This document shows, piece by piece, positions 26,032 through 34,395 of a stretch of DNA of 64,000 bases. The notes beneath the pieces are model-generated. The model made no database searches and had not been told where the DNA came from. It saw only the letters and a program-made list of their open reading frames with translations. The position numbers and the translations under genes were made by a program. The stretch's first letter is position 1. Each line of letters starts with the position of its first letter. Origin of the DNA: Candidatus Nitrospira nitrosa (GTDB lineage: Bacteria; Nitrospirota; Nitrospiria; Nitrospirales; Nitrospiraceae); the NCBI RefSeq assembly GCF_001458735.1, contig NZ_CZQA01000001.1, forward strand, positions 744,001 through 808,000, read 5' to 3'.

Positions 26032-26430
26032 TCATGGTGACGGGGCTAGGGCTTTCTCTCGTGGTTGCGCCAACCAGCGAATGTAGAGCAGGACGTGCTG
26101 CTTCTCTTCCTTCGACAACGCCCATTTCCAAGACCCCATCGCGGTGCCTCGTTCACCTTCGTGAATGGTCTGTGTCAGCTCGATATCGGACTTCCGCTGG
26201 ACTGCAGGGCTCGTGAGATCTGCTGGTGGCGGTGTGACATTGAATGCGTGACCTTTTCCCTGTTCTCCATGACAGAATCGACAATACTCCCCATAGAGAC
26301 GCTTCCCCTCCTGCAAATCGTAATGCTCTCGTAGGGCCTTCTCACTCCTCTGCTGCGCCGCACCGACGTCAGCAAACGGCAGCCCGTACAGAACAAAGAA
26401 GAGAGACAAGAAGACAACTCGGGATGACAT
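26032..26430 (-). CDS. Monoheme c-type cytochrome
   Basis: A 132-aa exported electron carrier. The start at 26430 (MSSRVVFLSLFFVLYGLPFA) is chosen because GAGGGAAGG precedes it and a signal peptide follows. The heme site is CRFCH in GKRLYGEYCRFCHGEQGKGH, and the distal Met is probably the one in RGTAMGSWKWALSKEEKQHV. PPPADLTSPAVQ and the C-terminal helix (VLLYIRWL) are shared with the cytochrome at 55080-55472, so these are paralogues. It lies between hypE and the USP gene on the same strand, so it may be co-transcribed with the hydrogenase maturation genes. Partner unknown. Confidence 0.92.
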   Translation of the reverse strand: MSSRVVFLSLFFVLYGLPFADVGAAQQRSEKALREHYDLQEGKRLYGEYCRFCHGEQGKGHAFNVTPPPADLTSPAVQRKSDIELTQTIHEGERGTAMGSWKWALSKEEKQHVLLYIRWLAQPREKALAPSP

Positions 26431-26715
26431 CACCCTTCCCTCGCTCATCATACAGAGAGCGGTTGGCAACCATCGTGCCATTGGAACGAGCCACAGCGAG
26501 GTCGCAATCGAGTTATAACGTATTGCAAACACGGGGTTTCTTCGAACCGAAGGCCCTGGCTCTCTTCGAGAGTGGGGAAAATTTCTCAGAAGCCTTCTGA
26601 TCACTGTCGCGGAATGCTACAGCAGCGGGACATGCAAAGCCGGAGGTCAATTCTTGGGAAGGCCGGCGACAATGACTGACGGCGGCGGCGAATTGGCAGA
26701 GCGACAAGGAACGGA

Positions 26716-27768
26716 TCAGCAGATACGTGGGAGTTGCTCTCCCGAGAGAAGATCAAGGATCCTCTGCGTGCCCAAGACCGTTCGCAGCACCACCGGTGGC
26801 GTACTTCGATCCATGACCGTGCCGATAGAAGCTGCCTGGCTTGCGGCCTTGTGTCGTCGCATCACAGCCAGAGCGGCCTCGGCCTGCGATGCCGGCACCA
26901 TGGCGACGAAACGTCCTTCATTCGCCACATAGAGCGGATCAAGCCCTAAGAGCTCGCAGGCTCCGCGGACCGGTTCGCTCACTGGTATAGCCGCTTCATC
27001 CACCGTCACGCCAACCTTCGCCGCTGTGGCCAATTCATTCAACACGCCGGCCAGCCCGCCACGAGTGAGATCGCGCAGGCAATGAATCTCGACGCCGTTG
27101 TCGATCAGGTCGGCGACGACGTGATGCAACGGGGCGGAATCGCTTTCGATGTTGCCGTTGAACATCAGCCTTTCCCGTACACTGAGGACCGCCACGCCAT
27201 GAGCACCGAGACCGCCGCTCACCAGAATGGCATCACCCGGCTGGATCAACGTCGGCAACACACGAACACCGTTTGGGACCAGTCCAACACCAGATGTGTT
27301 GATGAAAATTCCGTCGCCCTTTCCGCGATCCACGACTTTGGTGTCACCGGTCACGATCGGCACACCCGCAGCCCGTGCAGCCTCAGCCATGGAGTTCACG
27401 ACACGCTGCAATACCTCCATGCTGAGTCCTTCCTCCAGAATGAACCCCACGCTTAGATAGAGCGGCTTGGCACCACACATGGCCAGATCATTGATTGTAC
27501 CGTTTACCGCCAGACTCCCGATATCACCGCCCGGAAAGAACAGCGGACGCACCACATACGAATCGGTGGTGAAGGCGAGTATGCCTTTTTCCACCGGCCA
27601 AGTCGCACCATCGTGAAGCGACTCCAACATGGGATTCTGAAAAGCCCGCACGAAGACGTCCTGAATCAACTCCTGCATGAGTCGCCCACCGCCGCCATGC
27701 GCAAGCTGGATAGTATTCTTCGTTGAGAGCGGCAGTGGGCAAGCAGGCTCAAATGGTTTATTGTTCAT
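26716..27768 (-). CDS. hypE: Hydrogenase maturation protein HypE
   Basis: HypE dehydrates the carbamoyl group transferred by HypF to its C-terminal Cys, giving the thiocyanate that becomes the CN ligand of the NiFe site. The 350-aa length fits. It starts with IQLAHGGGGRLMQELIQDVF, has the ATP-binding DSYVVRPLFFPGGDIGSLAV and GTINDLAMCGAKPLYLSVGF, IVTGDTKVVDRGKGDGIFIN, and ends in PRIC, the conserved C-terminal cysteine. It is downstream of hypD in the same direction, with a repeat-filled gap between them (27769-27908). Confidence 0.97.
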   Translation of the reverse strand: MNNKPFEPACPLPLSTKNTIQLAHGGGGRLMQELIQDVFVRAFQNPMLESLHDGATWPVEKGILAFTTDSYVVRPLFFPGGDIGSLAVNGTINDLAMCGAKPLYLSVGFILEEGLSMEVLQRVVNSMAEAARAAGVPIVTGDTKVVDRGKGDGIFINTSGVGLVPNGVRVLPTLIQPGDAILVSGGLGAHGVAVLSVRERLMFNGNIESDSAPLHHVVADLIDNGVEIHCLRDLTRGGLAGVLNELATAAKVGVTVDEAAIPVSEPVRGACELLGLDPLYVANEGRFVAMVPASQAEAALAVMRRHKAASQAASIGTVMDRSTPPVVLRTVLGTQRILDLLSGEQLPRIC

Positions 27769-27908
27769 GGTTTGTTTCTTGTTTCGAGTTTCTGGTTACG
27801 GGTTTCGTGTCTCGCGTTTCGCGTTCGATCGGGCAGCTATCACGCAGCTCGGAACCAGAAACCCGCACCCCGAAACTCAGAATCCCCACTCCCCTTACCA
27901 CTCACTCC
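27769..27908. repeat. Word-like inverted repeat between hypD and hypE
   Basis: The left arm (about 27776-27815) is built from TTTCGAGTTTCTGGTTACGG and GTTTCGTG words; the right arm (about 27850-27883) is CGGAACCAGAAACCCGCACC then CCGAAACTCAG, the imperfect complement. A second tract with repeated CCTTACC words follows (27888-27920) and runs into the 3' end of hypD. The same GTTTC/GAAAC words recur at 31575-31651, 55695-55767 and 60097-60160. Confidence 0.6.
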
Positions 27909-29012
27909 TTACCCCTTACCGTTCCCCCGATACCGATAATACGCCGCGCAGGCTCCTTCGCTTGAAACCATCGGCGCACCTAACGGTTGCTCTGGCGTAC
28001 AGCGAGTGCCAAAAGCTGAACAGTCCATCGGCTTGAGTAAGCCCTGCAGGACCAGTCCACTCTGGCATTCGGGATCTTCAATGCCTACTGCCAGCTGCGC
28101 AAGTTCACTTTGAAACTTCACCTCGGCGTCGTAGGCGCTATAGCCAGATTTCAGGCGCAGACCGCTTGCTGGTATCTCACCGATACCCCGCCAGATTCGC
28201 GAAGCCGGTTCGAAGACCTCCTCCACGATGAACCTGGCCGGTCGATTCCCCTCCCGGCTCACCGAGCGCACGTACTGATTCTCGACTTCAACTCGACCTT
28301 CCTCCAACTGACTGACTAGCATCGCAACGCCTTCAAGCACATCGAGCGGCTCAAACCCGGTCACGACGATCGGCACACGATACTTCTGTGCGATCGTCTC
28401 ATACTCCTCATAGCCCATCACGGTACAGACATGCCCGGCAGCCAGAAACCCCTGAATCCGATTCTGCGGTGACGAAAGGATCGCCTCCATCGCCGGCGGT
28501 ACCAGTACATGGGCGATCAACAGACTGAAGTTGGTGATCCCCGACTGCTTCGCCTGCGAAACTGCCATGGCCCAAGCCGGGGCAGTGGTTTCAAATCCCA
28601 CAGCGAAACAGACGACTTCATGACCTGGATTTTTGCGTGCCAGCTCGAGCGCATCCAACGGGGAGTAAATGATCCGAATATCGCCACCGGCCGCTTTCAC
28701 GCCAAAGAGATCACCATTCGAACCAGGAACACGCAGCATGTCGCCAAACGAGCAGAAGATGACTTTCGGTAAGGATGCAATGCAGACCGCCTGGTCAATC
28801 AGCGATACCGATGTCACACAGACTGGACAGCCCGGTCCATGAACGAGTTCAAGGCTATTCGGCAACAGACTATCGAGCCCAAACCGCACGATCGAATGGG
28901 TCTGCCCTCCACAGACTTCCATGATCGTCCACGGGCGGTGCACCGTCTGCTTGATCCGCTCCGCCAGCGCCGCCGCCACTGCGCGATCGCGAAACTCATC
29001 AACGTACTTCAT
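27909..29012 (-). CDS. hypD: Hydrogenase maturation protein HypD
   Basis: HypD is the iron-sulfur scaffold that, with HypC, carries the Fe(CN)2CO group for the NiFe active site. The 367-aa length fits. Seen: [37 protein letters not shown] (conserved Cys pair), [34 protein letters not shown], and [14 protein letters not shown] with [15 protein letters not shown]. The last residues (GNGKG) and the TAA stop at 27909-27911 are contributed by an intergenic-style CCTTACC repeat tract. It is upstream of hypE and separated from hypC by an unrelated insert of about 2.3 kb. Confidence 0.97.
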   Translation of the reverse strand: MKYVDEFRDRAVAAALAERIKQTVHRPWTIMEVCGGQTHSIVRFGLDSLLPNSLELVHGPGCPVCVTSVSLIDQAVCIASLPKVIFCSFGDMLRVPGSNGDLFGVKAAGGDIRIIYSPLDALELARKNPGHEVVCFAVGFETTAPAWAMAVSQAKQSGITNFSLLIAHVLVPPAMEAILSSPQNRIQGFLAAGHVCTVMGYEEYETIAQKYRVPIVVTGFEPLDVLEGVAMLVSQLEEGRVEVENQYVRSVSREGNRPARFIVEEVFEPASRIWRGIGEIPASGLRLKSGYSAYDAEVKFQSELAQLAVGIEDPECQSGLVLQGLLKPMDCSAFGTRCTPEQPLGAPMVSSEGACAAYYRYRGNGKG

Positions 29013-29200
29013 AATTTCAAATTCCGTTACTCGGTGTCCGACCGAGCTTGGTCAGCTGGAAGTACCAGAACGGTGATTCAGAACCGTGCGTGAATCTCAC
29101 CTACGTTTCCAGGCTCATTTCGGTTAACCTCCAGGCTCTAACAAGGTTGAGAACTCTACAGAAAGACACCATGCTCCTCTGCGTCTGACTGAAGCGTTTG

Positions 29201-29734
29201 TTAGGCCAACTGTTTCTCAATGAACAGAGCTACCTCATCCAGAAACTCAAGGAGTTGCTGCCTTGACAAGACACCATGGGTCAAAGGCTTCCCTTCCATG
29301 GTTTGATCAATCGTGACTCCGCGCCACGAGACCGGCAACCGGTTTCTATCGTAGTCCGTGAAACGCAGCCGAAAATCATGAGAAAGGCAGTTCCGAACCA
29401 CTCGCCAAAATTGGTACCACGGCTGCGCGGCAAGCAAATGGTTCTGACCGGACGAATCACAATAATTCTTTGTCACTTCGAACAGTTCTTTCACCGCTGC
29501 TCTATGCACCGTATCGTACAACTCGGACCACGCAATCCTAGAGACGTTCTGATCTCGGAGGAGGATCACCACCTCCTCTTCATCGAAAGGTTTTTGGAGA
29601 TTGAGTGCTGAAGACCATTTTTCGTAGACGGTAGGCATATCTTCATGGGCGAACAAGACCAGAGAGGCGTAAACCAACTTACAGTTATTCTTAGCCGTAC
29701 GAAATATCCCGACCAAATCGTCCTTGGTCATCAT
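29201..29734 (-). CDS. Hypothetical protein with a HEPN-like RxxxxH motif
   Basis: A 177-aa soluble, mostly helical protein. WYQFWRVVRNCLSHDFRLRF contains R-N-C-L-S-H, the RxxxxH spacing of HEPN ribonuclease or nucleotide-binding domains, and it sits in a predicted helix as expected. The remaining helices (LVGIFRTAKNNCKLVYASLV, VHRAAVKELFEVTKNYCDSS) fit a helical bundle. The motif is short, so this is a tentative assignment. It lies between hypD and the rest of the hyp genes together with other unrelated genes; no MNT nucleotidyltransferase partner is next to it. Confidence 0.6.
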   Translation of the reverse strand: MMTKDDLVGIFRTAKNNCKLVYASLVLFAHEDMPTVYEKWSSALNLQKPFDEEEVVILLRDQNVSRIAWSELYDTVHRAAVKELFEVTKNYCDSSGQNHLLAAQPWYQFWRVVRNCLSHDFRLRFTDYDRNRLPVSWRGVTIDQTMEGKPLTHGVLSRQQLLEFLDEVALFIEKQLA

Positions 29735-29889
29735 GCTGACTTAATAATGTTTAGGTCGATCCACGTTAGAACCGAGTAAGAAAATAGGAGTCAGAGTGCA
29801 ATTTCGGAGCAGGTTACTGCTTTCGGACACCCGCGTCTTAACTTCAACCGTCACTGACTCGACTGCCAGTTTGCCCTGAACACGGCCGC

Positions 29890-30348
29890 TCATGCCTTCC
29901 GGTTTCGAATGATCAGACCGAGCACCACCGGAAACGTCATGACATAAAACAAGAGCAGTCCTCCGACGAACAGCTGTCCGCGAACTTGCATGGGATCCGC
30001 CACACTATCATGCCCCTGCATCCAGAAATGCTTGGTCATAAGGTCGCAGGCAAACCCTGCAATAATCAGCGCATACCAGAACCGCCATCGTCGTGAGGTA
30101 TAGAGCGCCTGCTCTCGTCGGTGAATCAGGAACACTTGGGCTAGTATCACTGCGAGGCCAAGATACTCTGTCCAGGCGGGGATCCCCCGGGCTCCTGTCA
30201 GTAAGAGCAAGATGAGGGTCGCAACAAATACTAGGATAGACCCAAACAGAAATCCTCGTCGTGATACCGAGAGACTCGTACCAACCCCGTCCAATCCATT
30301 CCCCGAATGGCTTTTCTCTTGTTCGAGACGCTGGATCATTGTCCTCAC
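29890..30348 (-). CDS. Small multi-pass membrane protein
   Basis: A 152-aa protein with a soluble N-terminal region of about 30 residues and four membrane helices: FLFGSILVFVATLILLLLTG, WTEYLGLAVILAQVFLI, WRFWYALIIAGFACDLM and LFVGGLLLFYVMTFPVVLGL. It ends in a basic tail (IIRNRKA). I recognise no family. It is 41 bp downstream of the lipoprotein gene on the same strand, so these two probably form a unit. Confidence 0.7.
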   Translation of the reverse strand: MRTMIQRLEQEKSHSGNGLDGVGTSLSVSRRGFLFGSILVFVATLILLLLTGARGIPAWTEYLGLAVILAQVFLIHRREQALYTSRRWRFWYALIIAGFACDLMTKHFWMQGHDSVADPMQVRGQLFVGGLLLFYVMTFPVVLGLIIRNRKA

Positions 30349-30389
30349 CTGGTCTTCCGCTACGGGAAAGTGGGCTCCGGCCGGCCTGC

Positions 30390-30779
30390 CTACTCCACCA
30401 CTTCAGCCTTATCGGACTTGTTCAAAAGATAGAGGGCTTCGTTCTTGATAAAGAATCGATGCGGTTTCTCACTTCTATACTCGCCCATTAAATTCTTGGC
30501 CGTAATCCCCACGTGTACAATGTAACCAAACTCTGGAGGCTTTCTCCTACCTGAGAGATAAGCATAGCCTTTCTGTGGCTCTCGTATGACTCGAATGCGA
30601 GCCGGGAACGGTTCAAGCAGCGACTGCTGCACAAGATCTTGTATGGCTTTCTGATAGATTGAAGCTTCCGGAACTGTCCCATAGTCAGCACCGGCGATTT
30701 GTTCAGGTGTCACAGGGGTGACACACCCCAATGTGAGGAGCAGAAGCAAAGCAAGGGGACTTCTGGGATAGACCTTCAC
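30390..30779 (-). CDS. Lipoprotein of unknown function
   Basis: A 129-aa lipoprotein. The signal sequence LALLLLLTLGC gives a clear lipobox with the modified Cys near residue 19, and the next residues (VTPVT) do not include the inner-membrane retention Asp. The mature part has an amphipathic helix (ASIYQKAIQDLVQQSLLEPF) and beta-rich segments (RIRVIREPQKGYAYLSGRRK, FGYIVHVGITAKNLMGEYRS) reminiscent of small periplasmic outer-membrane lipoproteins. No family is recognised. Confidence 0.72.
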   Translation of the reverse strand: MKVYPRSPLALLLLLTLGCVTPVTPEQIAGADYGTVPEASIYQKAIQDLVQQSLLEPFPARIRVIREPQKGYAYLSGRRKPPEFGYIVHVGITAKNLMGEYRSEKPHRFFIKNEALYLLNKSDKAEVVE

Positions 30780-30944
30780 CAGGGAATCCTGCGTAATTCT
30801 TCACGATCGTTCGCTGGTGCCATTCTATGAGCCGGAATGTTAGACGCACAAGACAGTAAATAGGCACTTGTTACACAGACCATGGGTCGAATGGTTCAAT
30901 TCAACGACGCTATACAGTAACACTGCACATCCCTGGAGGACGCC

Positions 30945-31196
30945 ATGGATGCGATGACCTACACCACCGTTCGTGCCAATCTCGCCAGCGCAATGGATCG
31001 GGTGTGCAATGATCACGAAGCCTTGATTATTACCCGCAACGGCGAACAGTCTGTTGTAATGCTGTCGCTCGAGGATTACAAAGCGCTTGAGGAAACCGCT
31101 TATCTGCTACGAACACCCGCCAACGCCAAGAGACTGCTCTCGGCGGTTATGAAACTGAGCGCAGGCAAAGCCGATGGGCGGAAGCTGACCAAGTGA
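30945..31196 (+). CDS. yefM: YefM/Phd-type antitoxin
   Basis: An 83-aa type II antitoxin: MTYTTVRANLASAMDRVCND, then HEALIITRNGEQSVVMLSLEDYK as EALIITRNGEQSVVMLSLED, the standard Phd/YefM DNA-binding half, followed by the C-terminal toxin-binding helices (LEETAYLLRTPANAKRLLSA). GGAGGACGCC precedes the ATG at 30945. Its stop overlaps the GTG of a downstream yoeB remnant (GTGA at 31193-31196), the usual antitoxin-toxin arrangement, but the toxin is truncated. It is on the strand opposite to the surrounding hyp genes. Confidence 0.9.
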   Translation: MDAMTYTTVRANLASAMDRVCNDHEALIITRNGEQSVVMLSLEDYKALEETAYLLRTPANAKRLLSAVMKLSAGKADGRKLTK

Positions 31197-31330
31197 CGCT
31201 TGTGCTCACGGACGACGCATGGCAGGACTATCGCTATTGGCAAAAGAAAGATAAACACGGGACGGAACAGATTAACAAGCTTATCCGCAACACCCGACGC
31301 TCACCCCTCGGCTCCATCCGGCGATCCTGA
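31193..31330 (+). pseudogene. yoeB: Truncated YoeB toxin remnant
   Basis: The frame starts at GTG 31193, overlapping the antitoxin stop. It encodes VTLVLTDDAWQDYRYWQKKD, then KHGTEQINKLIRNTRRSPLG and SIRRS, stopping at 31328-31330. The first 39 residues match the N-terminus of YoeB (..W.DY.YWQ..DK....KIN.LI.DTRR.P), which is normally about 85 aa. The catalytic C-terminal half (Glu46, Arg65, His83 in E. coli YoeB) is gone, and the end runs antisense into the 3' part of hypC. It is therefore an inactive remnant. Confidence 0.8.
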
Positions 31331-31549
31331 GCCTGTCAGCTCCGCGTAGGTCTCCAATGTTCGGCGTGCTGCTTCCTCGTCCAACTTGCTGATCGCAAAG
31401 CCGACGTGGACGATGACATAGTCCCCCACGTTCGCTTCCGGCACCAATGCCAACGAGACGGATTTCGTGACTCCTCCGAATGACACAGTCGCGGTGCGAA
31501 GTTGGTCATCCTCAATATTCAAGACCTGTCCTGGAACCGCTAAGCACAT
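31301..31549 (-). CDS. hypC: Hydrogenase maturation chaperone HypC
   Basis: An 82-aa HypC/HybG chaperone that binds HypD and the hydrogenase large-subunit precursor during insertion of the Fe(CN)2CO group. It begins MCLAVPGQVLNIEDDQLRTA with the essential Cys2, followed by ATVSFGGVTKSVSLALVPEA and VGDYVIVHVGFAISKLDEEA, the canonical beta-barrel and helix. The C-terminal codons overlap, on the opposite strand, the remnant of yoeB. A 17-bp inverted repeat lies between it and hypF. Confidence 0.96.
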   Translation of the reverse strand: MCLAVPGQVLNIEDDQLRTATVSFGGVTKSVSLALVPEANVGDYVIVHVGFAISKLDEEAARRTLETYAELTGSGSPDGAEG

Positions 31550-31574
31550 CGTCTCACCAAATGTTCATGTTGCA

Positions 31575-31651
31575 AGTTCCGGGTTTCCTGTTTCGAGTTT
31601 CGTGTCAGAGAATTTGTCCCTTCGAATCGCCCAACTCGAAACAGGAAACTT
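31575..31651. repeat. 17-bp perfect inverted repeat between hypF and hypC
   Basis: GTTTCCTGTTTCGAGTT at 31583-31599 is repeated as its exact reverse complement AACTCGAAACAGGAAAC at 31633-31649, with a 33-base spacer. Extra GTTTC/GAAAC words flank both arms, and the right flank continues into the last codons and stop of hypF. The same words occur in other intergenic gaps of the window. Confidence 0.8.
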
Positions 31652-34045
31652 TCAACCCGAAACCGTTCCCTTGCTGCACGCCGCCACCACCGCCTGTCCC
31701 AACGATAATCCGCCATCATTGGGCGGAACCAACGAGTGGCTGTAGACCGTAAATCCCGCCTTCTCCAAGCGACCTCTCACCAATGACAGAAGCAGCCGAT
31801 TCTGAAAACAGCCGCCGGTCAGGACAACGCGAGGAAGGCCCGCCGCATGAGCCACACGAACCGTCGCATCGGCAAGACTCACATGAAACTGTGCCGCTAT
31901 TTTCTCAAGGCGACACCCTCTATGAAGGTCATCAAGCATAGCGCTGATCATAGGAAGCCAGTCGACCATCCACTTTGTATCTGAATTCGCACTCCGCAAT
32001 AGATCGATCGGATAGCTTTGTACCCTCCCTCCGCTTGCCTCCCACTCTCGCTCTGCAGCAAACTGAACCGCCATCGCTGCCTGGCCTTCAAAAGAGGCCT
32101 GGGAACAGAGACCGGTGAGCGAGGCCACGGCATCGAATAGTCGTCCCAAACTTGTTGTCCATGGTGATGCAATGCCAGATCTAAGCAAGATCGCCAACTG
32201 TCGACAACGATCACTCGTGTCCTCCCAAGAAGGAAGGTCGTGCCCCAGCATCTCTTCTCCCATCAGTTCCCACAGGACTGCTGCAGCAGACCGATTTGGA
32301 TCTCGCATCGCTGCTTCGCCACCAGGCAAGCGAAAGGGTTTGAGAGAGGCAAACCGGCTGAAGCCGAGATAACTTGCGACCAAAAATTCTCCGCCCCAGA
32401 CCTGACCGTTTCCTCCATAGCCGGCCCCGTCCCAGGCGATACCCAACACCTCACCGTCGAGCTTATGTTCTGCCATACAGGAAGCCACGTGAGCATGGTG
32501 ATGCTGCACGGGGATCAACGGGACTGTGAGACTCGCAGCTAGTTGTCGTGCAAAGCTGGTCGAACGATAGTCAGGGTGCAGATCACAGGCAATAGCCTGA
32601 GGCTCGATTTGTAAGAGCCGCTGGAGATCCTCAATGGCTTGGCGGAAAGCCTGGTCTGCCTCAACAGTGGAAAGGTCACCAAGGTGCTGGCTCAACACGA
32701 CACGATGGCCTGTCAGGAGCGCAACCGTGTTCTTGAGATGTCCGCCCACGGCGAGAATCGGACCTTGCCCATTTTTATCCGACGAATCGTCTCTCCAACA
32801 GATGGCCTGCGGGACATAGCCTCGCGCCCGCCGAAGGATCAACCGATCATTTTTTCGCTGGTCCGCCTCGCTCCTTTCCTCGCCCCTTTCATGGTGCTCC
32901 GGCATACGTTCAACCACCAACACCACCGAATCATCGACCGGCCTTGCGATAGGCCTGTCGTGCACAAGCAGTGCATCGGCAATCCCCTTCAGTCGAATCA
33001 GCGCCTCATGTTCATCGATCACGATCGGTTCTTCTGATCGATTGCCGCTCGTCGCGACCATGGGACGCTGTAGGGACGCCATCAAGAGATGATGGAGGGG
33101 CGTCGTCGGCACCATCACACCAAGATAGGGGTTGCCCGGTGCCACGGCTTCAGCAATGGCTGTATCTTGCCGCTTCCGCGCCAATAGGATCGGCGCTTGG
33201 GGCGAGCAGAGCAAGGATGCTTCGTGAGAAGACAGGACACAGTAGTCTTTCACTGCGTCAACGGAAGAGAACAGCACAGCAAAGGGCTTCTCCAATCGTC
33301 GTTTCCGGTCCCGTAACCGCTGCACGGCTTTCTCTGATTCTGCATCGACCCAGAGTTGGAACCCGCCCAATCCCTTCACTGCGACGATGAGTCCTTGCCG
33401 GAGCAGTGCCACTGCCTGCTGTAAGGCCTCCTCACCACGCGCAGTTTCCTGGCCCTGCTCGTCCCATAATGATGGATGCGGACCGCAGTCCGAGCACGCG
33501 ATCGGTTCCGCATGGAATCGTCGGCCTGTGTCAGTTTCATATTCGGCTCGACAGTCAGAGCAGAGTTCGAATCCGGCCATTGTCGTATTGGACCGCTCAT
33601 AAGGGATCGCCGTGAGGAGGCTATAGCGTGGGCCACATTGTGTGCAGGTGAGAAATGGATATCGAAAGCGACGGTCCTGCGGATCGGCGAGTTCGAGAAG
33701 GCAGTCGACGCACGTAGCAAGGTCCGGTGGAATGACAAGGGTTCGTTCACCGGATTCGGCACTCGTAACGATTGTAAAGCTCGCGTCCCCACGTGCCGGA
33801 ATGAGGCTGGTGCTTATTGCTTCGATAGAAGCCGCGGCAGGCGCATCAGCTTGCAGCCGTTCGAGAAATGTCTCGATCGCTTCCGCAGTCCCTTCCACCT
33901 CGATCACGACACCGTTCCTGCTGTTCCGAACCCATCCGGTCAGCTCCAACTCACGGGCCAGTCGGTAGACACAGGGGCGGAACCCCACCCCTTGCACGGT
34001 TCCCCGCACATTGACTTGGACACGCTGAGCGAGAGTCTTTCTCAC
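31652..34045 (-). CDS. hypF: Hydrogenase maturation carbamoyltransferase HypF
   Basis: HypF makes the carbamoyl group (from carbamoyl phosphate and ATP) that becomes the CN ligands. About 797 aa. Order: acylphosphatase domain (RVQVNVRGTVQGVGFRPCVY), zinc-finger pairs (ATCVDCLLELADP, TCTQCGPRYS, CSDCRAEYE, CSDCGPH), YrdC domain, and the carbamoyltransferase domain (PVQHHHAHVASCMAEHKLDG, GIAWDGAGYGGNGQVWGGEF). The GTG at 34043-34045 overlaps the hypA stop (GTGA) and begins right before the acylphosphatase domain. The final codons and TGA lie at the edge of an inverted repeat. Confidence 0.96.
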   Translation of the reverse strand: MRKTLAQRVQVNVRGTVQGVGFRPCVYRLARELELTGWVRNSRNGVVIEVEGTAEAIETFLERLQADAPAAASIEAISTSLIPARGDASFTIVTSAESGERTLVIPPDLATCVDCLLELADPQDRRFRYPFLTCTQCGPRYSLLTAIPYERSNTTMAGFELCSDCRAEYETDTGRRFHAEPIACSDCGPHPSLWDEQGQETARGEEALQQAVALLRQGLIVAVKGLGGFQLWVDAESEKAVQRLRDRKRRLEKPFAVLFSSVDAVKDYCVLSSHEASLLCSPQAPILLARKRQDTAIAEAVAPGNPYLGVMVPTTPLHHLLMASLQRPMVATSGNRSEEPIVIDEHEALIRLKGIADALLVHDRPIARPVDDSVVLVVERMPEHHERGEERSEADQRKNDRLILRRARGYVPQAICWRDDSSDKNGQGPILAVGGHLKNTVALLTGHRVVLSQHLGDLSTVEADQAFRQAIEDLQRLLQIEPQAIACDLHPDYRSTSFARQLAASLTVPLIPVQHHHAHVASCMAEHKLDGEVLGIAWDGAGYGGNGQVWGGEFLVASYLGFSRFASLKPFRLPGGEAAMRDPNRSAAAVLWELMGEEMLGHDLPSWEDTSDRCRQLAILLRSGIASPWTTSLGRLFDAVASLTGLCSQASFEGQAAMAVQFAAEREWEASGGRVQSYPIDLLRSANSDTKWMVDWLPMISAMLDDLHRGCRLEKIAAQFHVSLADATVRVAHAAGLPRVVLTGGCFQNRLLLSLVRGRLEKAGFTVYSHSLVPPNDGGLSLGQAVVAACSKGTVSG

Positions 34046-34395
34046 CCCTGCACCACTAACTCGTGGAGAACCACTTCCGGCTGTCCCGATGTTGCGATGA
34101 CAGACCCTTCGCAAGCCGAACAGGTGTCGTTCAATTCAGTGACGGTCATGCCACTCTTACATTCTGGACACCAGGCATCAGCGGGAACAGGGATGACCTC
34201 TAACCTCACACCTTCAGCCTTTGTACCTCGGGCAGCCAGTTGGAATGTTGCTTGGAGTGTGGCGTGATCCTGCGTGAGGAGATGCGACAGCGCGCTGACT
34301 TTTAGTCGCACGACAGATAGCTTGGCATCTCCTTCCTCGCTCAAGCCGGCTTCTACAGTCTTCACGACTTGCCTCATCAGATGAAGTTCATGCAC
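34042..34395 (-). CDS. hypA: Hydrogenase nickel-insertion protein HypA
   Basis: HypA delivers Ni to the hydrogenase large subunit. The GTG at 34393-34395 gives (M)HELHLMRQVVKTVEAGL, with the invariant His2-Glu3-Leu4 that binds Ni, so this start is preferred over longer frames. The Zn site is CPECKSGMTVTELNDTCSAC (two CxxC pairs). Length of 117 aa is typical. The start overlaps the end of the maturation protease gene and the stop overlaps the hypF start, so the three are translationally coupled. HypB, the usual GTPase partner, is not in the window. Confidence 0.95.
   Translation of the reverse strand: MHELHLMRQVVKTVEAGLSEEGDAKLSVVRLKVSALSHLLTQDHATLQATFQLAARGTKAEGVRLEVIPVPADAWCPECKSGMTVTELNDTCSACEGSVIATSGQPEVVLHELVVQG

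Noticed and set aside
27769-31651. CRISPR array
   Set aside because: The repeats are inverted word-like pairs with no regular spacing, no direct repeats of constant length and no cas genes.
34045-34114. Longer hypF start at 34114
   Set aside because: It would extend the protein through hypA; the GTG overlapping the hypA stop begins directly before the acylphosphatase domain.
33476-34267. A 263-codon plus-strand frame opposite hypF and hypA
   Set aside because: Antisense shadow of two well-supported genes with overlapping starts.
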